From Mycobacterium heckeshornense (GTDB lineage: Bacteria > Actinomycetota > Actinomycetes > Mycobacteriales > Mycobacteriaceae), in the NCBI RefSeq assembly GCF_016592155.1, contig NZ_AP024237.1, positions 682,001 through 746,000 on the forward strand: 64,000 nucleotides of DNA, given 5' to 3'. Positions 42,851 to 52,146 of this stretch are shown piece after piece. The notes below the pieces were generated by a model that worked only from the letters and a program-made list of their open reading frames with translations, did no database searches and had not been told where the DNA came from. Each line of letters opens with the position of its first letter. The first letter of the stretch is position 1. The translations under genes were made by a program, and so were the position numbers.

Positions 42851-44347
42851 ATGTCGGTTTCACCGGTCGCCGCCGCCACCGTCCAATTCAACCCGGAAAC
42901 GCGTCTGTACATCGACGGTCGACTGCGCGAGTCGTCGACCGGCAAAACCGCCGACAACATCAACCCGGCCACCGAAGAAGTGCTCGGTGTGTGCACCGAC
43001 GCCGGTGTCGACGACATGGAGGAGGCGATTGCCGCAGCGCGCCGGGCATTCGACGTCACCGACTGGTCGACCGATCGCGAGTTCCGTCAACACTGTCTTC
43101 GGCAACTGCATAACGCACTGCAGGAGGAGAAGGAGGACATGCGCGCCGAGCTGGTCGCGGAGGCCGGCGCGCCGATCAGCTCCACCTATATCGCGCAACT
43201 CGACTGGCCGCTGGCCGACGCGGTGCGCTGGCCCGCGGAGTTCATCACCGAATTCCGATGGGAGCGGATGCTTGATCAGGACGCCAAGATGGGCGTGCCC
43301 TACAACCGTATGGTGGTCAAGGAACCGATGGGTGTGGTCGGGGCCATCACCCCGTGGAACTTCCCGTTCGAAATCATCAGCAACAAAATGGGTCAGATCC
43401 TGGCGACCGGGAACACGATGGTCCTCAAGCCAGCGATCGAAGCGCCGTGGAGCGCGCTGCGCTGGGGGCGAATCATCGCCGAGAAGACCGACATTCCCGC
43501 GGGCGTGGTGAACATCGTGCCCGCCTCCGACAACGACATCGCCCAGCGGCTGCTCACCGACCCCCGCATCGACATGATCTCCTTCACCGGATCTACGGCC
43601 GTAGGCCGGCTGATCCAGCGGCTGTCGGGCGACACCATGAAACGTAATCTGCTCGAGCTGGGCGGAAAGTCAGCCTACATCGTGCTCGATGATGCCGACA
43701 TGTCGGTCGCGCTGCCCGGCTGCATGGGCGCCTTGATCCACTCTGGGCAGGGTTGTGCGCTGGCCACCCGCATGTTGGTGCCCCGCCATCTCTACGACCA
43801 GGCCGTCGAGGTAGCGACCGCGACATTCGCCGCAGTCGGCTGCGGGGATCCGGCCGATCCGGCTAACTTCTGTGGTCCGCTGATATCGGCCAAGCAGCGC
43901 GACCGGGTGATGGACTACATCGCGATCGGCAAGCAGCAGGGCGGGCGGGTCACGGTCGGTGGCGGCGCGCCGCAGGGCTGCGAACGCGGGTATTTCGTCG
44001 CACCAACGATTTTCGCTGACGTTACGCCGGACATGAAGATCTTCCAAGAGGAAATCTTTGGCCCGGTACTCACGATCACTCCCTATGACGGCGGCGACGA
44101 CGGCGCGGTAGAGCTGGCCAACAATTCGATGTATGGGCTGGCCGGGACGGTGATGGGCTCCAACGAGCGCGCGATGGCCGTTGCCCGCCGTATCCGAACC
44201 GGCTCGGTAAACGTCAATAGCGGCTTGTTCTACGGCGCCGATGCGCCGTTCGGCGGCTACAAGATGAGCGGTATCGGCCGGCAGAACGGCCTGGAGGGCT
44301 TCGAACAGCATCTGCAAACCAAGGTCATCGCCTATCCGTTGGCCTGA
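42851..44347 (+). CDS. NAD(P)-dependent aldehyde dehydrogenase
   Basis: 498-residue aldehyde dehydrogenase with ITPWNFPF (cofactor), Glu269 in LELGGKS and Cys302 in SGQGCALATRM. Oxidises an aldehyde to an acid. First gene of a plus-strand operon ALDH, CaiB CoA-transferase, VOC protein, two SDRs, consistent with making a carboxylic acid that the next gene converts to a CoA ester (inference). Confidence 0.93.
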   Translation: MSVSPVAAATVQFNPETRLYIDGRLRESSTGKTADNINPATEEVLGVCTDAGVDDMEEAIAAARRAFDVTDWSTDREFRQHCLRQLHNALQEEKEDMRAELVAEAGAPISSTYIAQLDWPLADAVRWPAEFITEFRWERMLDQDAKMGVPYNRMVVKEPMGVVGAITPWNFPFEIISNKMGQILATGNTMVLKPAIEAPWSALRWGRIIAEKTDIPAGVVNIVPASDNDIAQRLLTDPRIDMISFTGSTAVGRLIQRLSGDTMKRNLLELGGKSAYIVLDDADMSVALPGCMGALIHSGQGCALATRMLVPRHLYDQAVEVATATFAAVGCGDPADPANFCGPLISAKQRDRVMDYIAIGKQQGGRVTVGGGAPQGCERGYFVAPTIFADVTPDMKIFQEEIFGPVLTITPYDGGDDGAVELANNSMYGLAGTVMGSNERAMAVARRIRTGSVNVNSGLFYGADAPFGGYKMSGIGRQNGLEGFEQHLQTKVIAYPLA

Positions 44348-44361
44348 CAAGTGAAGGAACC

Positions 44362-45573
44362 ATGACCGACATTCTCAGCGGTATCCGGGTAATCGAACTC
44401 GCCTCCTGGTCTTTTGTTCCGTCGGCCGGCGCGGTGCTGGCCGACTGGGGTGCCGACGTCATCAAGATCGAGCACCCAGAGACGGGAGACCCGCAGCGGG
44501 GCCTGATCAGCTCGGGCATCGTCGCCGGCGCCGGCGCTGTCAACCATTTCATCGAGCAGCCGAACCGAGGCAAACGCAGCGTTGGTCTGGACACGTCCAA
44601 CCCGCAGGGTCACGAGCTACTCATGAAGCTGGTCGAGACCGCCGACGTTTTCCTCACCAACCTGCTACCGGATTCCCGGCGGCGGATGGGGGTCGACGTC
44701 GAGCAGCTGCGGGCACGCAACCCCAAGATCATCTACGCCCGCGGCCACGGATACGGCACCAAAGGGGAATTGGCCGATCACGGCGGCTTCGATCTCGCTG
44801 CCTACTGGGCGCGCGGCGGAATCGGTCACGCGTATGCGCTCGGTGACGGGTCCTATCCACCTATCCAGCGGCCCGCATTCGGTGACGTGTACGGTGGGCT
44901 GGCGATCGCCGCCGGCATCGCTGGAGCGTTGGTCAAGCGCGAACGCACCGGCGAACCGTCGGTCGTTGACGTATCGCTGTTGGGTGCGGCGATCTGGCAA
45001 CTTGGGCCCGATATCGTCGGTGCGGGCGTCACCGGAGCCGACATCCCGAAATTCCAGCTGGAGGACATGCCCAACCCGGTAGCGAGCATCTACAAGACTC
45101 GAGACGGTCGCTTCATCGCGTTCGTGCTGCTACAGGCCGACCGGTTCTGGGCGGACTTTTGCAAGCGAATCAACCGGCCGGACTTGATCGACGACGAGCG
45201 CTACGCTAACGCGGCGGTTCGCTTCGCGAATCGCGCCGACTGTATCGCCGAGCTTCGCAAGACCTTCGAGTCAGAAGATCTCGCCCACTGGGAGAAGGCG
45301 TTCGCCGGGTTCGGCGGTGTGTGGGACGTAATGCGCACCGCCCACGAAGTGCACGCCGACCCGCAGGTCCTGGCCAATGGTTACCTGCCCCGGACCACCG
45401 ACGCGAACAACAACGAGTTCGCCTTGGCCGCAAGCCCGGTGCAGTTCGACGAAACCGCGCTGCAGTTGCGCCGCGCGCCGGGTCACGGCGAGCACACCGA
45501 TGCTGTGCTGGCCGAACTCGGTTACAGCGAAGACGAGATCATCGACTTCAAGGTGAAGTCGGTGGTGTTGTAG
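44362..45573 (+). CDS. CaiB/BaiF family CoA-transferase
   Basis: 403-residue family III CoA-transferase: GIRVIELASWSFVPSAGAVLADWGADVIKIEHP at the start, KRSVGLDTSNPQG, and GHGYGTKGELADHGGFDLAAYWARGG. At the catalytic Asp position after VVDVSLL there is Gly, which recalls a subgroup of actinobacterial members. Starts 14 bases after the aldehyde dehydrogenase; likely activates the acid as its CoA ester, or racemises it. Confidence 0.9.
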   Translation: MTDILSGIRVIELASWSFVPSAGAVLADWGADVIKIEHPETGDPQRGLISSGIVAGAGAVNHFIEQPNRGKRSVGLDTSNPQGHELLMKLVETADVFLTNLLPDSRRRMGVDVEQLRARNPKIIYARGHGYGTKGELADHGGFDLAAYWARGGIGHAYALGDGSYPPIQRPAFGDVYGGLAIAAGIAGALVKRERTGEPSVVDVSLLGAAIWQLGPDIVGAGVTGADIPKFQLEDMPNPVASIYKTRDGRFIAFVLLQADRFWADFCKRINRPDLIDDERYANAAVRFANRADCIAELRKTFESEDLAHWEKAFAGFGGVWDVMRTAHEVHADPQVLANGYLPRTTDANNNEFALAASPVQFDETALQLRRAPGHGEHTDAVLAELGYSEDEIIDFKVKSVVL

Positions 45574-45575
45574 CA

Positions 45576-46526
45576 GTGCCGGTCTCCGAGCATCTGGCGC
45601 GGCGGTTTTTGCACGTCAACCTCAACTGTGCGTCGCTGAGTGTCACCGAGAGGCTGTATGGGCAGCAGCTTGGCCTGTCCGCGCGGATGCGGACCGATCC
45701 CACGGTGGCCACGGATGGTAGCATCCTGGGACTCGCTGGCCAAACATACTGTGCCACAGCGTTTCTCTATGATGCCAGGGGTGGGCGCGCTGGTTGCGCG
45801 TTGGAGGCCATCGAGTATCGCAGCCCGCCACTGGAACCCGATCCGAGCAGCGACCCGACGCGCCCAGGTATCCGGTCGGCTCTGATGACCATCGCCGACT
45901 TGGCGGGTACGGCAGCAATTTTGCGGAACGCCGGCGGCATTGTCGGGGACCCGGTTGACGGGTTGATATCGGGCGCCACGTCAGTGCTGGTATGCGACCC
46001 CGACGGTGCCGTGATCGAACTGGCCGGCAGGCCTGCCGGTATCGGGCCGGGCCGAGCAACATTCGATGGGATACGCATCGCGGCCATCGACGCCTCTGCG
46101 ACCGCGGGCTTTCTGACCGCCATCGGTTTCGCCGAGCTGAAGCCGCCGACACGCACGAAGGTTGCAGCCGAGCAGCTCGCTCCCGGTGGTTCCACTGAGC
46201 CTGTTGACTGCGTAGTCGCCCGCTTCGGCTTACCCGAGGATGGCGAGCAGTTCAGCCTCACCGTGGTGCAGCATCCCGACACCGCCCGCCACGATCCGGT
46301 GCCCTGGGGCGGTAACCGCCAAGGCCTCTACCGCTGTGCGCTGCGAGTCGAGAACCTCGAGAAAGCGTTGTCACTGCTGCCTAATTCCGTTGAGCGACAG
46401 GGTGAACCGGTGTGGTGTCCGCTGCCGGGCACCAAGATCGACGGGCTCTATATCGCTTTCCTTCGCTCACCCGACGGCGTGGTGTTCGAGTTCGTCGAAC
46501 GGCCGTTGAAGCACTTCGGCCACTAG
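45576..46526 (+). CDS. VOC (glyoxalase/extradiol dioxygenase fold) protein
   Basis: 316 residues with repeated vicinal-oxygen-chelate modules: HVNLNCASLSVTERLYGQQLGL, a middle module ending DPDGAVIELAGRP, and a C-terminal one (GLYRCALRVENLEKAL ... SPDGVVFEFVERP). A Glu ends each module as in metal-binding VOC enzymes, but the second His seems to be Arg (LYR), so metal binding is uncertain. GTG 45576 is 2 bases after the CoA-transferase stop. Could be a lyase, isomerase or dioxygenase. Confidence 0.8.
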   Translation: MPVSEHLARRFLHVNLNCASLSVTERLYGQQLGLSARMRTDPTVATDGSILGLAGQTYCATAFLYDARGGRAGCALEAIEYRSPPLEPDPSSDPTRPGIRSALMTIADLAGTAAILRNAGGIVGDPVDGLISGATSVLVCDPDGAVIELAGRPAGIGPGRATFDGIRIAAIDASATAGFLTAIGFAELKPPTRTKVAAEQLAPGGSTEPVDCVVARFGLPEDGEQFSLTVVQHPDTARHDPVPWGGNRQGLYRCALRVENLEKALSLLPNSVERQGEPVWCPLPGTKIDGLYIAFLRSPDGVVFEFVERPLKHFGH

Positions 46527-46547
46527 CTCGCAAGGGAAGGAGTTCTT

Positions 46548-47345
46548 GTGGATCTGGGCATCAAGGGCAGGGTGGCTCTGGTTGTCGGCGGCAGCAAGGG
46601 CATCGGGTACGAGGTTGCCAAAATGCTGGTCGACGAGGGGTGTCCGGTGGCGGTCGTCGCACGGACCCGCGCCGATATCGATGCCGCGGTCGAAGACCTT
46701 CGGCAGCGCGGAGGTGACGCGATGGGTGTGTCGGCCGATATCACCCAACGCGTCGATGTCGACAATGCTGTTCAGCAGGTCCGCGACCAGTTGGGCCCGC
46801 CGCTGATAGTCGTCGGGCAGACCAAGTACCTGCGAACCGGTGACTTTGCCGATATCACCGACCCGCAGCCCTACCGCGAGTCCTTCGAGGCCTACACCAT
46901 CAGCCAGTTCAATCTGTTGCATGCCGTGCTGCCCGGCATGCGGGATGCCGGATGGGGCCGATTCGTGCACGTCGGATCGGCGACGGCCAAAGAACCCACC
47001 GGAAGCATTCATCACGTGGTCGCCAACGCCACCCGCCCGTCGACCATCGGCCTGCTCAAGACGGTCGCCGACGAGTACTCGCGCTATGGGATCACCGTCA
47101 ACACGGTCGCCCCCGGGTGGATCGAGACCGACAACGCGATCGATTACGTCAAGAACCATGTAGGACTGCATACCGACGAGCAGCGGCGCGAGTTCATGCT
47201 CACCCAGGCCCGGGTACCCGCCGGGCGGATGGGCAAGCCGGCTGAGATCGCGTCGCTGATCGTTTACCTGTGCTCTGAGCACGCCGGATACATGACCGGC
47301 AACTGGATCGAGGTGGACGGCGGCCTGCACCGGTCCGCTTTCTAA
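46548..47345 (+). CDS. SDR family protein lacking the YxxxK motif
   Basis: 265 residues; Rossmann part VVGGSKGIGYEVAKML is normal, the C-terminal NTVAPGWIETD and WIEVDGGLHRSAF too. But NNAG is replaced by VVGQTKY and the catalytic YxxxK is missing: Ser144 in HVGSATAKEPTG is followed by HHVVAN160-AT-R163. This is the atypical subgroup with an NxxR in that place. GTG 46548 follows AAGGGAAGGAG. Probably an NAD-binding enzyme with altered chemistry. Confidence 0.85.
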   Translation: MDLGIKGRVALVVGGSKGIGYEVAKMLVDEGCPVAVVARTRADIDAAVEDLRQRGGDAMGVSADITQRVDVDNAVQQVRDQLGPPLIVVGQTKYLRTGDFADITDPQPYRESFEAYTISQFNLLHAVLPGMRDAGWGRFVHVGSATAKEPTGSIHHVVANATRPSTIGLLKTVADEYSRYGITVNTVAPGWIETDNAIDYVKNHVGLHTDEQRREFMLTQARVPAGRMGKPAEIASLIVYLCSEHAGYMTGNWIEVDGGLHRSAF

Positions 47346-47430
47346 GGAATTCGGCGGCCGCCGCGCACGGCAACCGGTCGTGTATTCGCGGGACGAGCAC
47401 CAAACAGGAACAAGTTGCCAGGGGGTTGGA

Positions 47431-48243
47431 GTGGATCTGGGTCTTGCCGGGGCGACCGTTTGTGTCCAAGGCGGCAGCAAGGGCATGGGCCGTGCTGCGG
47501 CCGAGTGCTTCGCCGCGGAGGGTGCCCGGGTCGTCGTGATGGCGCGTGAGCAACATGCCCTTGATGAGACCGTTCAACGACTAACGGAGTTGGGCAGCCC
47601 CGAGTCGTTCGCTGTTTCGGTCGATGTGGCTGACGCCAACGCCGTCGAGGCCGGTTTCGCGAAAGTGGCTCAACGCTGGGACCAACTGAACGCCTTGGTG
47701 TGCGCTGCGGGACCGGCGGTTTCGCAACTTGGCTGGGAACATGTTTCCGACGAGCAGTTCATCGATGCCTACGTGCTTGGCGCATTAGCGGCGGTACGTT
47801 GTGCACGTGCTGCGCTGCCCCTGCTACGCGCAGCCGGGTGGGCGCGCATAGTTAACGTGTCGGCGATGTCGGCACGTAGCCAGGGGCATGGCCTAATCGA
47901 ATACACGGCCGCCAAGGCCGCATTGAACAGCATCACCAAGAATATGTCGCTTGAACTTGCGCCTGAAGGCATTCTGTGTAACACGGTGTCACCCGGCACA
48001 TTTATTAGCGACCAGATGCGTGGCCACATTGCTTCTCTGCCGCCCGAGCGTGGGGTGCGAGCCGATGATCCCGACTCGGTGATGCGTTATATCTCTACTA
48101 CCTTCGGTGTCCGCGCCGATCTGGGCCGCGCTGGCGTGCCCGATGAAATAGGTCCGGTGATCTGTTTTCTCGCATCCCAGCGCAATACCTACACGACTGG
48201 GGCGAACATCAACGTTGACGGCGGCTCGGCCTTCTACGCGTAG
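47431..48243 (+). CDS. SDR family oxidoreductase
   Basis: 270-residue short-chain dehydrogenase, VDLGLAGATVCVQGGSKGMGRAAAE, catalytic Ser in NVSAMSARS and YTAAK, YTTGANINVDGGS at the end. GTG 47431 is preceded by a GGGGGTTGGA ribosome site. Next in the operon after the atypical SDR; the two start with the same MDLG motif, suggesting they diverged from one another or act in sequence. Confidence 0.87.
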   Translation: MDLGLAGATVCVQGGSKGMGRAAAECFAAEGARVVVMAREQHALDETVQRLTELGSPESFAVSVDVADANAVEAGFAKVAQRWDQLNALVCAAGPAVSQLGWEHVSDEQFIDAYVLGALAAVRCARAALPLLRAAGWARIVNVSAMSARSQGHGLIEYTAAKAALNSITKNMSLELAPEGILCNTVSPGTFISDQMRGHIASLPPERGVRADDPDSVMRYISTTFGVRADLGRAGVPDEIGPVICFLASQRNTYTTGANINVDGGSAFYA

Positions 48244-48250
48244 CTGCGTG

Positions 48251-48583
48251 ATGCTCCAAGGCAGCGAATGTTTATCGACGAAGTCAATTGGGGAGGCACC
48301 TGCCTCGCCACACCTGGCGCTGCAGCAAGGAGCGATAAATATCGCGTTGGAAGCGGCGATGACCGATGAGTTCGAACGGGTTTTGCAGACTGCCGATCTG
48401 CAAGTGGATCACTACACGGTGATGTTTGTAAAGCCCGGTGACGTAGGCCCGTTCGTGGGCACCGCCACGCTGGTCGGTGCGCAGGGGCCGAGGATTGGCA
48501 TCGAGTCGACACTGGTCGACGAAGGCAGCGGCGGCCGCGTTGTCGCCACCTCCTTGGCAGCATTCCATAGACTCGGGCCATAG
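48251..48583 (+). pseudogene. Truncated hotdog-fold (PaaI-like) protein
   Basis: 110 residues that match only the C-terminal part of a hotdog thioesterase: HLALQQGAINIALEAAM then TADLQVDHYTVMFVKPGDVGPFVGTATL and RIGIESTLVDEGSGGRVVATSLAAF. The N-terminal helix-strand is replaced by unrelated residues and there is no clear ribosome site at the ATG. It may be a 5' truncated gene or a real small protein; location 7 bases behind an SDR leaves both open. Confidence 0.5.
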
Positions 48584-48641
48584 CCACGGGCCATCGGATG
48601 GCACCACCGGCGAAGCTCCATCGTGCGCTGCGGGGCCTCGC

Positions 48642-49553
48642 TCAGCTAGCTGGTAGCGGGCCGGCCAAACCCCGTGGCGATGTGCCGTATAGCCAGCTCA
48701 CCGCCTGGCCGATCTCGGAGAACCGCAGGCTTGCACCGTCTTTGGCATGGTAACGCTGCGGGGCTTCGGTAAAGCCTTCGATCCGGATCAGCTTGTGGCC
48801 GTCGATCCTCAAGATCTGTCCGGTGAGCCACGAGGATTCCGGTGACTGCAGCCACGCGACGACGGCAGAGCTGCGGGCGGGGTCCAATGCGGGATCGGTG
48901 GCCCGTTCACCGGCGAAGAAGTCTTGGCTGATCCGGGTGACCGCCAGCGGTGAAATCGCGTTGACGGCAACACCGTAGCGGCGAGTCTCCATGGCGGTGA
49001 CGACGGTGAGGTTGGCGATCGCGGCCTTCGCCGCGCCGTAGGCGCTTTGCCCGACGTTGCCCCACAGTCCCGCCCCGGACACCGTGTTGACGATGTGTGC
49101 GTCGATCTGGTTGCCTGCCTTGGATTGTGCTCGCCAGTACTCACACGCATGCTTGGTTACCGCAAAGGTGCCTTTGAGGTGAACGGCGATCACAGCATCC
49201 CAGTCGGCTTCGGTGGCATTGACCACCGTGGCGTCCCGCACGATGCCTGCGTTGTTGACCACGCCAGTGAGGGTGCCGAACGTCTCGACAGCCGTGTTCA
49301 CCATATCGGCGGCGTCAGCCCACACCGACACCGATCCGGTGTGGGCGACCGCTTTGCCGCCGGCTGCTTCGATTTCGGCGACGACTGCAGCCGCCGGTGC
49401 GGCTTCACCACCGCTGCCGTCGCGGCCCACACCTGGGTCGTTGACGACGACCGCAGCACCTTGCTCGGCAAGTGCAAGGCAGTGTGCGCGGCCGATGCCG
49501 CGACCACCGCCAGTGACCAGAACGACACGACCGCTCAGCGGACCTTCAGGCAT
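48642..49553 (-). CDS. SDR, 17beta-HSD4/MFE-2-like dehydrogenase
   Basis: 303 residues: TGGGRGIGRAHCLALAEQGAAVVVNDPGVG with the long insert typical of MFE-2 type D-3-hydroxyacyl-CoA dehydrogenases, NNAGIVRDATV, catalytic Ser in NTVSGAG and YGAAK. Likely oxidises a (3R)-hydroxyacyl-CoA or hydroxysteroid-like CoA ester. Overlaps the end of the frameshifted CoA-transferase by 8 bases; last gene of the minus operon. Confidence 0.9.
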   Translation of the reverse strand: MPEGPLSGRVVLVTGGGRGIGRAHCLALAEQGAAVVVNDPGVGRDGSGGEAAPAAAVVAEIEAAGGKAVAHTGSVSVWADAADMVNTAVETFGTLTGVVNNAGIVRDATVVNATEADWDAVIAVHLKGTFAVTKHACEYWRAQSKAGNQIDAHIVNTVSGAGLWGNVGQSAYGAAKAAIANLTVVTAMETRRYGVAVNAISPLAVTRISQDFFAGERATDPALDPARSSAVVAWLQSPESSWLTGQILRIDGHKLIRIEGFTEAPQRYHAKDGASLRFSEIGQAVSWLYGTSPRGLAGPLPAS

Positions 49554-50753
49554 CGGTGGCTTGCTCCCAATTGCTGAACAAATCGGTGATCAGGTTGCGA
49601 CGGCGCGGCCAATCCGCACCCCGCAGATCGGCACAACCAGATTCGGTGACGATCAGGTCGACGTGGTAGGCGGGTGTCGATGCGGGCCGGCTCAGGGCTT
49701 GCACCAGCGGGGAACGCCCCTTGTAGCTGGATGGGACCGCGATGATGGACAGCCCGCCGCGGCTGCAGGACGCCGCGGCGCAGTAATCGGGGTGTCCGCC
49801 GATACCCCCGAACACGTTGTCACCGACGCCTTCGACGTTGATCTGTCCGACGGGGTCGATTTCGATCGCGGTGTTAACCGCGATGAACGGGGTCGCTGCG
49901 CGACAGGCGGGTGATGTCGTGAGTATGTTCGATACCTCGCAGGATCGGCTTGCCGTCGGCCCAGTTGTAGAGGGTTTCGCTGCCCAGCAGATAGCTCGCC
50001 GACGGTGTTGCGGCCAGCAGACCACGCTTGTCCAGGTCGACCACGGCGTCGGTGAGAAGGCCCGTGTCGATGCGCAGCGGTACTGTCGTCCGCGACAGCA
50101 GCGCGGTACCTAGTTGGCCGGGCCCGTACTGCAGCCGCGCCCCCCTCGGGGACGAAACGAAGCACCGCGTCGGCCAGCGCCTCGTGGACGGGTTCGGGTT
50201 CCTTGTCCGGGATCAGGATCGGTCCATCGCCCGTGCGGCCGACGAGGGTGACCTGTTCCGGATCAACCGGGGCTTCGGCGCTGGCGGTGGGGGCGGTGGT
50301 ATCGATGATCGCCAGCACCGGCACACCGGATTCCACGAGGCCACGCTGCCAGGACACTTCGGTGCCGAAATGCAGCCGTCCGCTGCGGTCGACCAGACGG
50401 GTGATCAGCACGTCGGGTCGAAGGCTGCCGGCCAACAGCGCGGGAATAGCCGACAGCGGTGTCGGGACGAAACGAGCTGGGGGACAAAGTAATAGATCGC
50501 GAAGACCCCACCCGGGCATCAGCGCGATCACGTCGGCGAAGGCGTCGGGGTCGATGCCGTAAAGCGGGGCCGGCATCCAGCCCAGCACCAGCCGCACCCC
50601 GCCGATCTGCCGGGCCGCGTCCGACAAGACCGCGCCGACGGGCCGGCCGTCCTCGAGGGTGCGTATTGCGCCGACGCCATCGCCGAGAGCAACGGTTCCG
50701 CCGGCCGGCAGCAGCGTCCGGAGCGTCCTGGAAAGTTCCGATGTCGTCGTCAA
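49546..50753 (-). pseudogene. CoA-transferase/acetyl-CoA hydrolase family gene with two frameshifts
   Basis: Three frames together encode one family I CoA-transferase (4-hydroxybutyrate CoA-transferase/acetyl-CoA hydrolase type). The N-terminal part (ALGDGVGAIRTLEDGRP ... VLRFVPEG) runs to about 50145, where one extra G in a six-G run (50140-50145) breaks it. A middle stretch continues in a second frame (LQYGPGQLGTALLSR, SYLLGSETLYNW) to an extra base in a four-G run (49889-49892), after which the C-terminal part (FIAVNTAIEIDPVGQINVEGVGDN with the catalytic Glu) is open to the end. Both faults are in homopolymers, so a sequencing error is possible. Confidence 0.8.
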
Positions 50754-51904
50754 TGCGGCTCCTTCGGCAGCCCCAGCACGCGTTCACCGAGGATGTTGCG
50801 CTGGATCTCACTGGTGCCACCGAGGATCGTTTGGGCTCGACCGACGAGCATCGCTCTTACCAGCTCGTCGTCTGCGGGGTCCACACAGGCGTCGGCGCCC
50901 AGCACGTCGGTGGCCATGTCGGCGAGGTCGCGGTCCGTTTCGGAGGCCATCAGCTTGAGCACGGAAAAGGCCGGAGAGGTGAGGTCTCCGTCCTCGAGGG
51001 CCCGCTGCCAGGTGAAGCGCAGCAGCCAGATCCGAGCCCACAGTTTGGTGAGCGACCGGGCGACCACCGGATCGAGGTTGTCGTGGTCGCGCGCCGCCTG
51101 CACCATCCGCTCGTGCAGTTTGAACATGCCCACCGCATTGGCGCCGATGGTGAGCCGCTCGCGTCCCAACGTCACCAGCGCGATGCTCCAACCCTGGCCG
51201 ACCTCGCCGATGAGCGCGTCATCGGCCAGCTCGAGGCCATCGAAGAAGACCTCGTTGAACTTGCTTTCGCCGTCGATCTGTCTCAGCGGGCGTACGGTGA
51301 TGCCGGGAGCGTCCATCGGTACGATGAACATGCTTAGGCCCCGGTACCGATCGGGGCCGGTGCGGGCCAGCAACAGCCCGAAGTCCGCCGAATTGGCAGC
51401 CGAACTCCACACTTTTTGCCCGCCGATCCGCCAGCCGGTGGCGGTCTTTTCCGCACGGGTGCGCACTGCGGCCAGATCCGAGCCAGCGCCGGGTTCGGAA
51501 AACAGCTGGGTCCAGATATGGTCACCAAGCCGGATCGGTTCGAGGTATTTCGTCTTTTGCTCGGCGGTTCCGAATTTGATGAGCACAGGGCCGACGAGAT
51601 CGACGCCAGTAATGGCGAGCTGACGGGGCACCCCGGCCCGCGCGCATTCCTCGGCGAAGATCGCCTGGTAGGCCACTGATGCATCGGCGCCCCCGTATTC
51701 CACTGGCCAATGCAGGCAGACGTAGCCGTGCTGAGCGAGGTATTTGTGCCAGGCCCGGCCTGCCTCGACGTCGGTTTGCGCCGGGGTCGGCCCGTAGTTA
51801 CGCAGCCCGGTGGGCTTGGGGGCGCCTTCCAAGAACGCACGGATGCGGGATCGGAGGGTCTGGAGATCCTGCGCGTCCTCCGCGCCGTCGATTGTTACCG
51901 ACAC
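50750..51904 (-). CDS. Acyl-CoA dehydrogenase
   Basis: 384-residue acyl-CoA dehydrogenase: LFSEPGAGSDLAAVRT, KVWSSAANSADFG, probable base Glu in TLGRERLTIG, ending TILGGTSEIQRNILGERVLGLPKE. GTG 51904 is taken as start; a longer frame gives unlikely residues and would overlap the small gene upstream. Its stop overlaps the following CoA-transferase start (ATGA). Confidence 0.88.
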   Translation of the reverse strand: MSVTIDGAEDAQDLQTLRSRIRAFLEGAPKPTGLRNYGPTPAQTDVEAGRAWHKYLAQHGYVCLHWPVEYGGADASVAYQAIFAEECARAGVPRQLAITGVDLVGPVLIKFGTAEQKTKYLEPIRLGDHIWTQLFSEPGAGSDLAAVRTRAEKTATGWRIGGQKVWSSAANSADFGLLLARTGPDRYRGLSMFIVPMDAPGITVRPLRQIDGESKFNEVFFDGLELADDALIGEVGQGWSIALVTLGRERLTIGANAVGMFKLHERMVQAARDHDNLDPVVARSLTKLWARIWLLRFTWQRALEDGDLTSPAFSVLKLMASETDRDLADMATDVLGADACVDPADDELVRAMLVGRAQTILGGTSEIQRNILGERVLGLPKEPH

Positions 51905-51905
51905 A

Positions 51906-52145
51906 TCAATTCCCGGTGAGATACCCGTCGTACTCGCCGCGAATCGATTCCATCGCGTGGACGCGTCGGGAGAGCAGCGTGATTTCCGCCTTGGCATCTG
52001 GGGTCTCGGTCCGGAGCCGATCGAGTCTTGCCCGGGTGCGGCCGATCTCCTCGATCAGTCGTTTCCTCGCTTCGGCTTTGGTCAACAGGTCCTGGTCGGC
52101 CCAATCGTCGACCGGCAGCTGTTCGGTGCTTGTCGGGTCGGTCAA
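51906..52145 (-). CDS. Small helical protein of unknown function
   Basis: 79 residues, charged and helical (KAEARKRLIEEIGRTRARLDRLR, LLSRRVHAMESIRGEYDGYL), likely a coiled coil, starting with LTDPTSTEQLPVDDWADQDLLTK. The TTG at 52145 lies one base after the amidohydrolase stop, and the stop ends just before the dehydrogenase start, so it fits as an operon gene; ATG 52184, overlapping the amidohydrolase, is another start. Function unknown. Confidence 0.65.
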   Translation of the reverse strand: MTDPTSTEQLPVDDWADQDLLTKAEARKRLIEEIGRTRARLDRLRTETPDAKAEITLLSRRVHAMESIRGEYDGYLTGN

Positions 52146-52146
52146 T

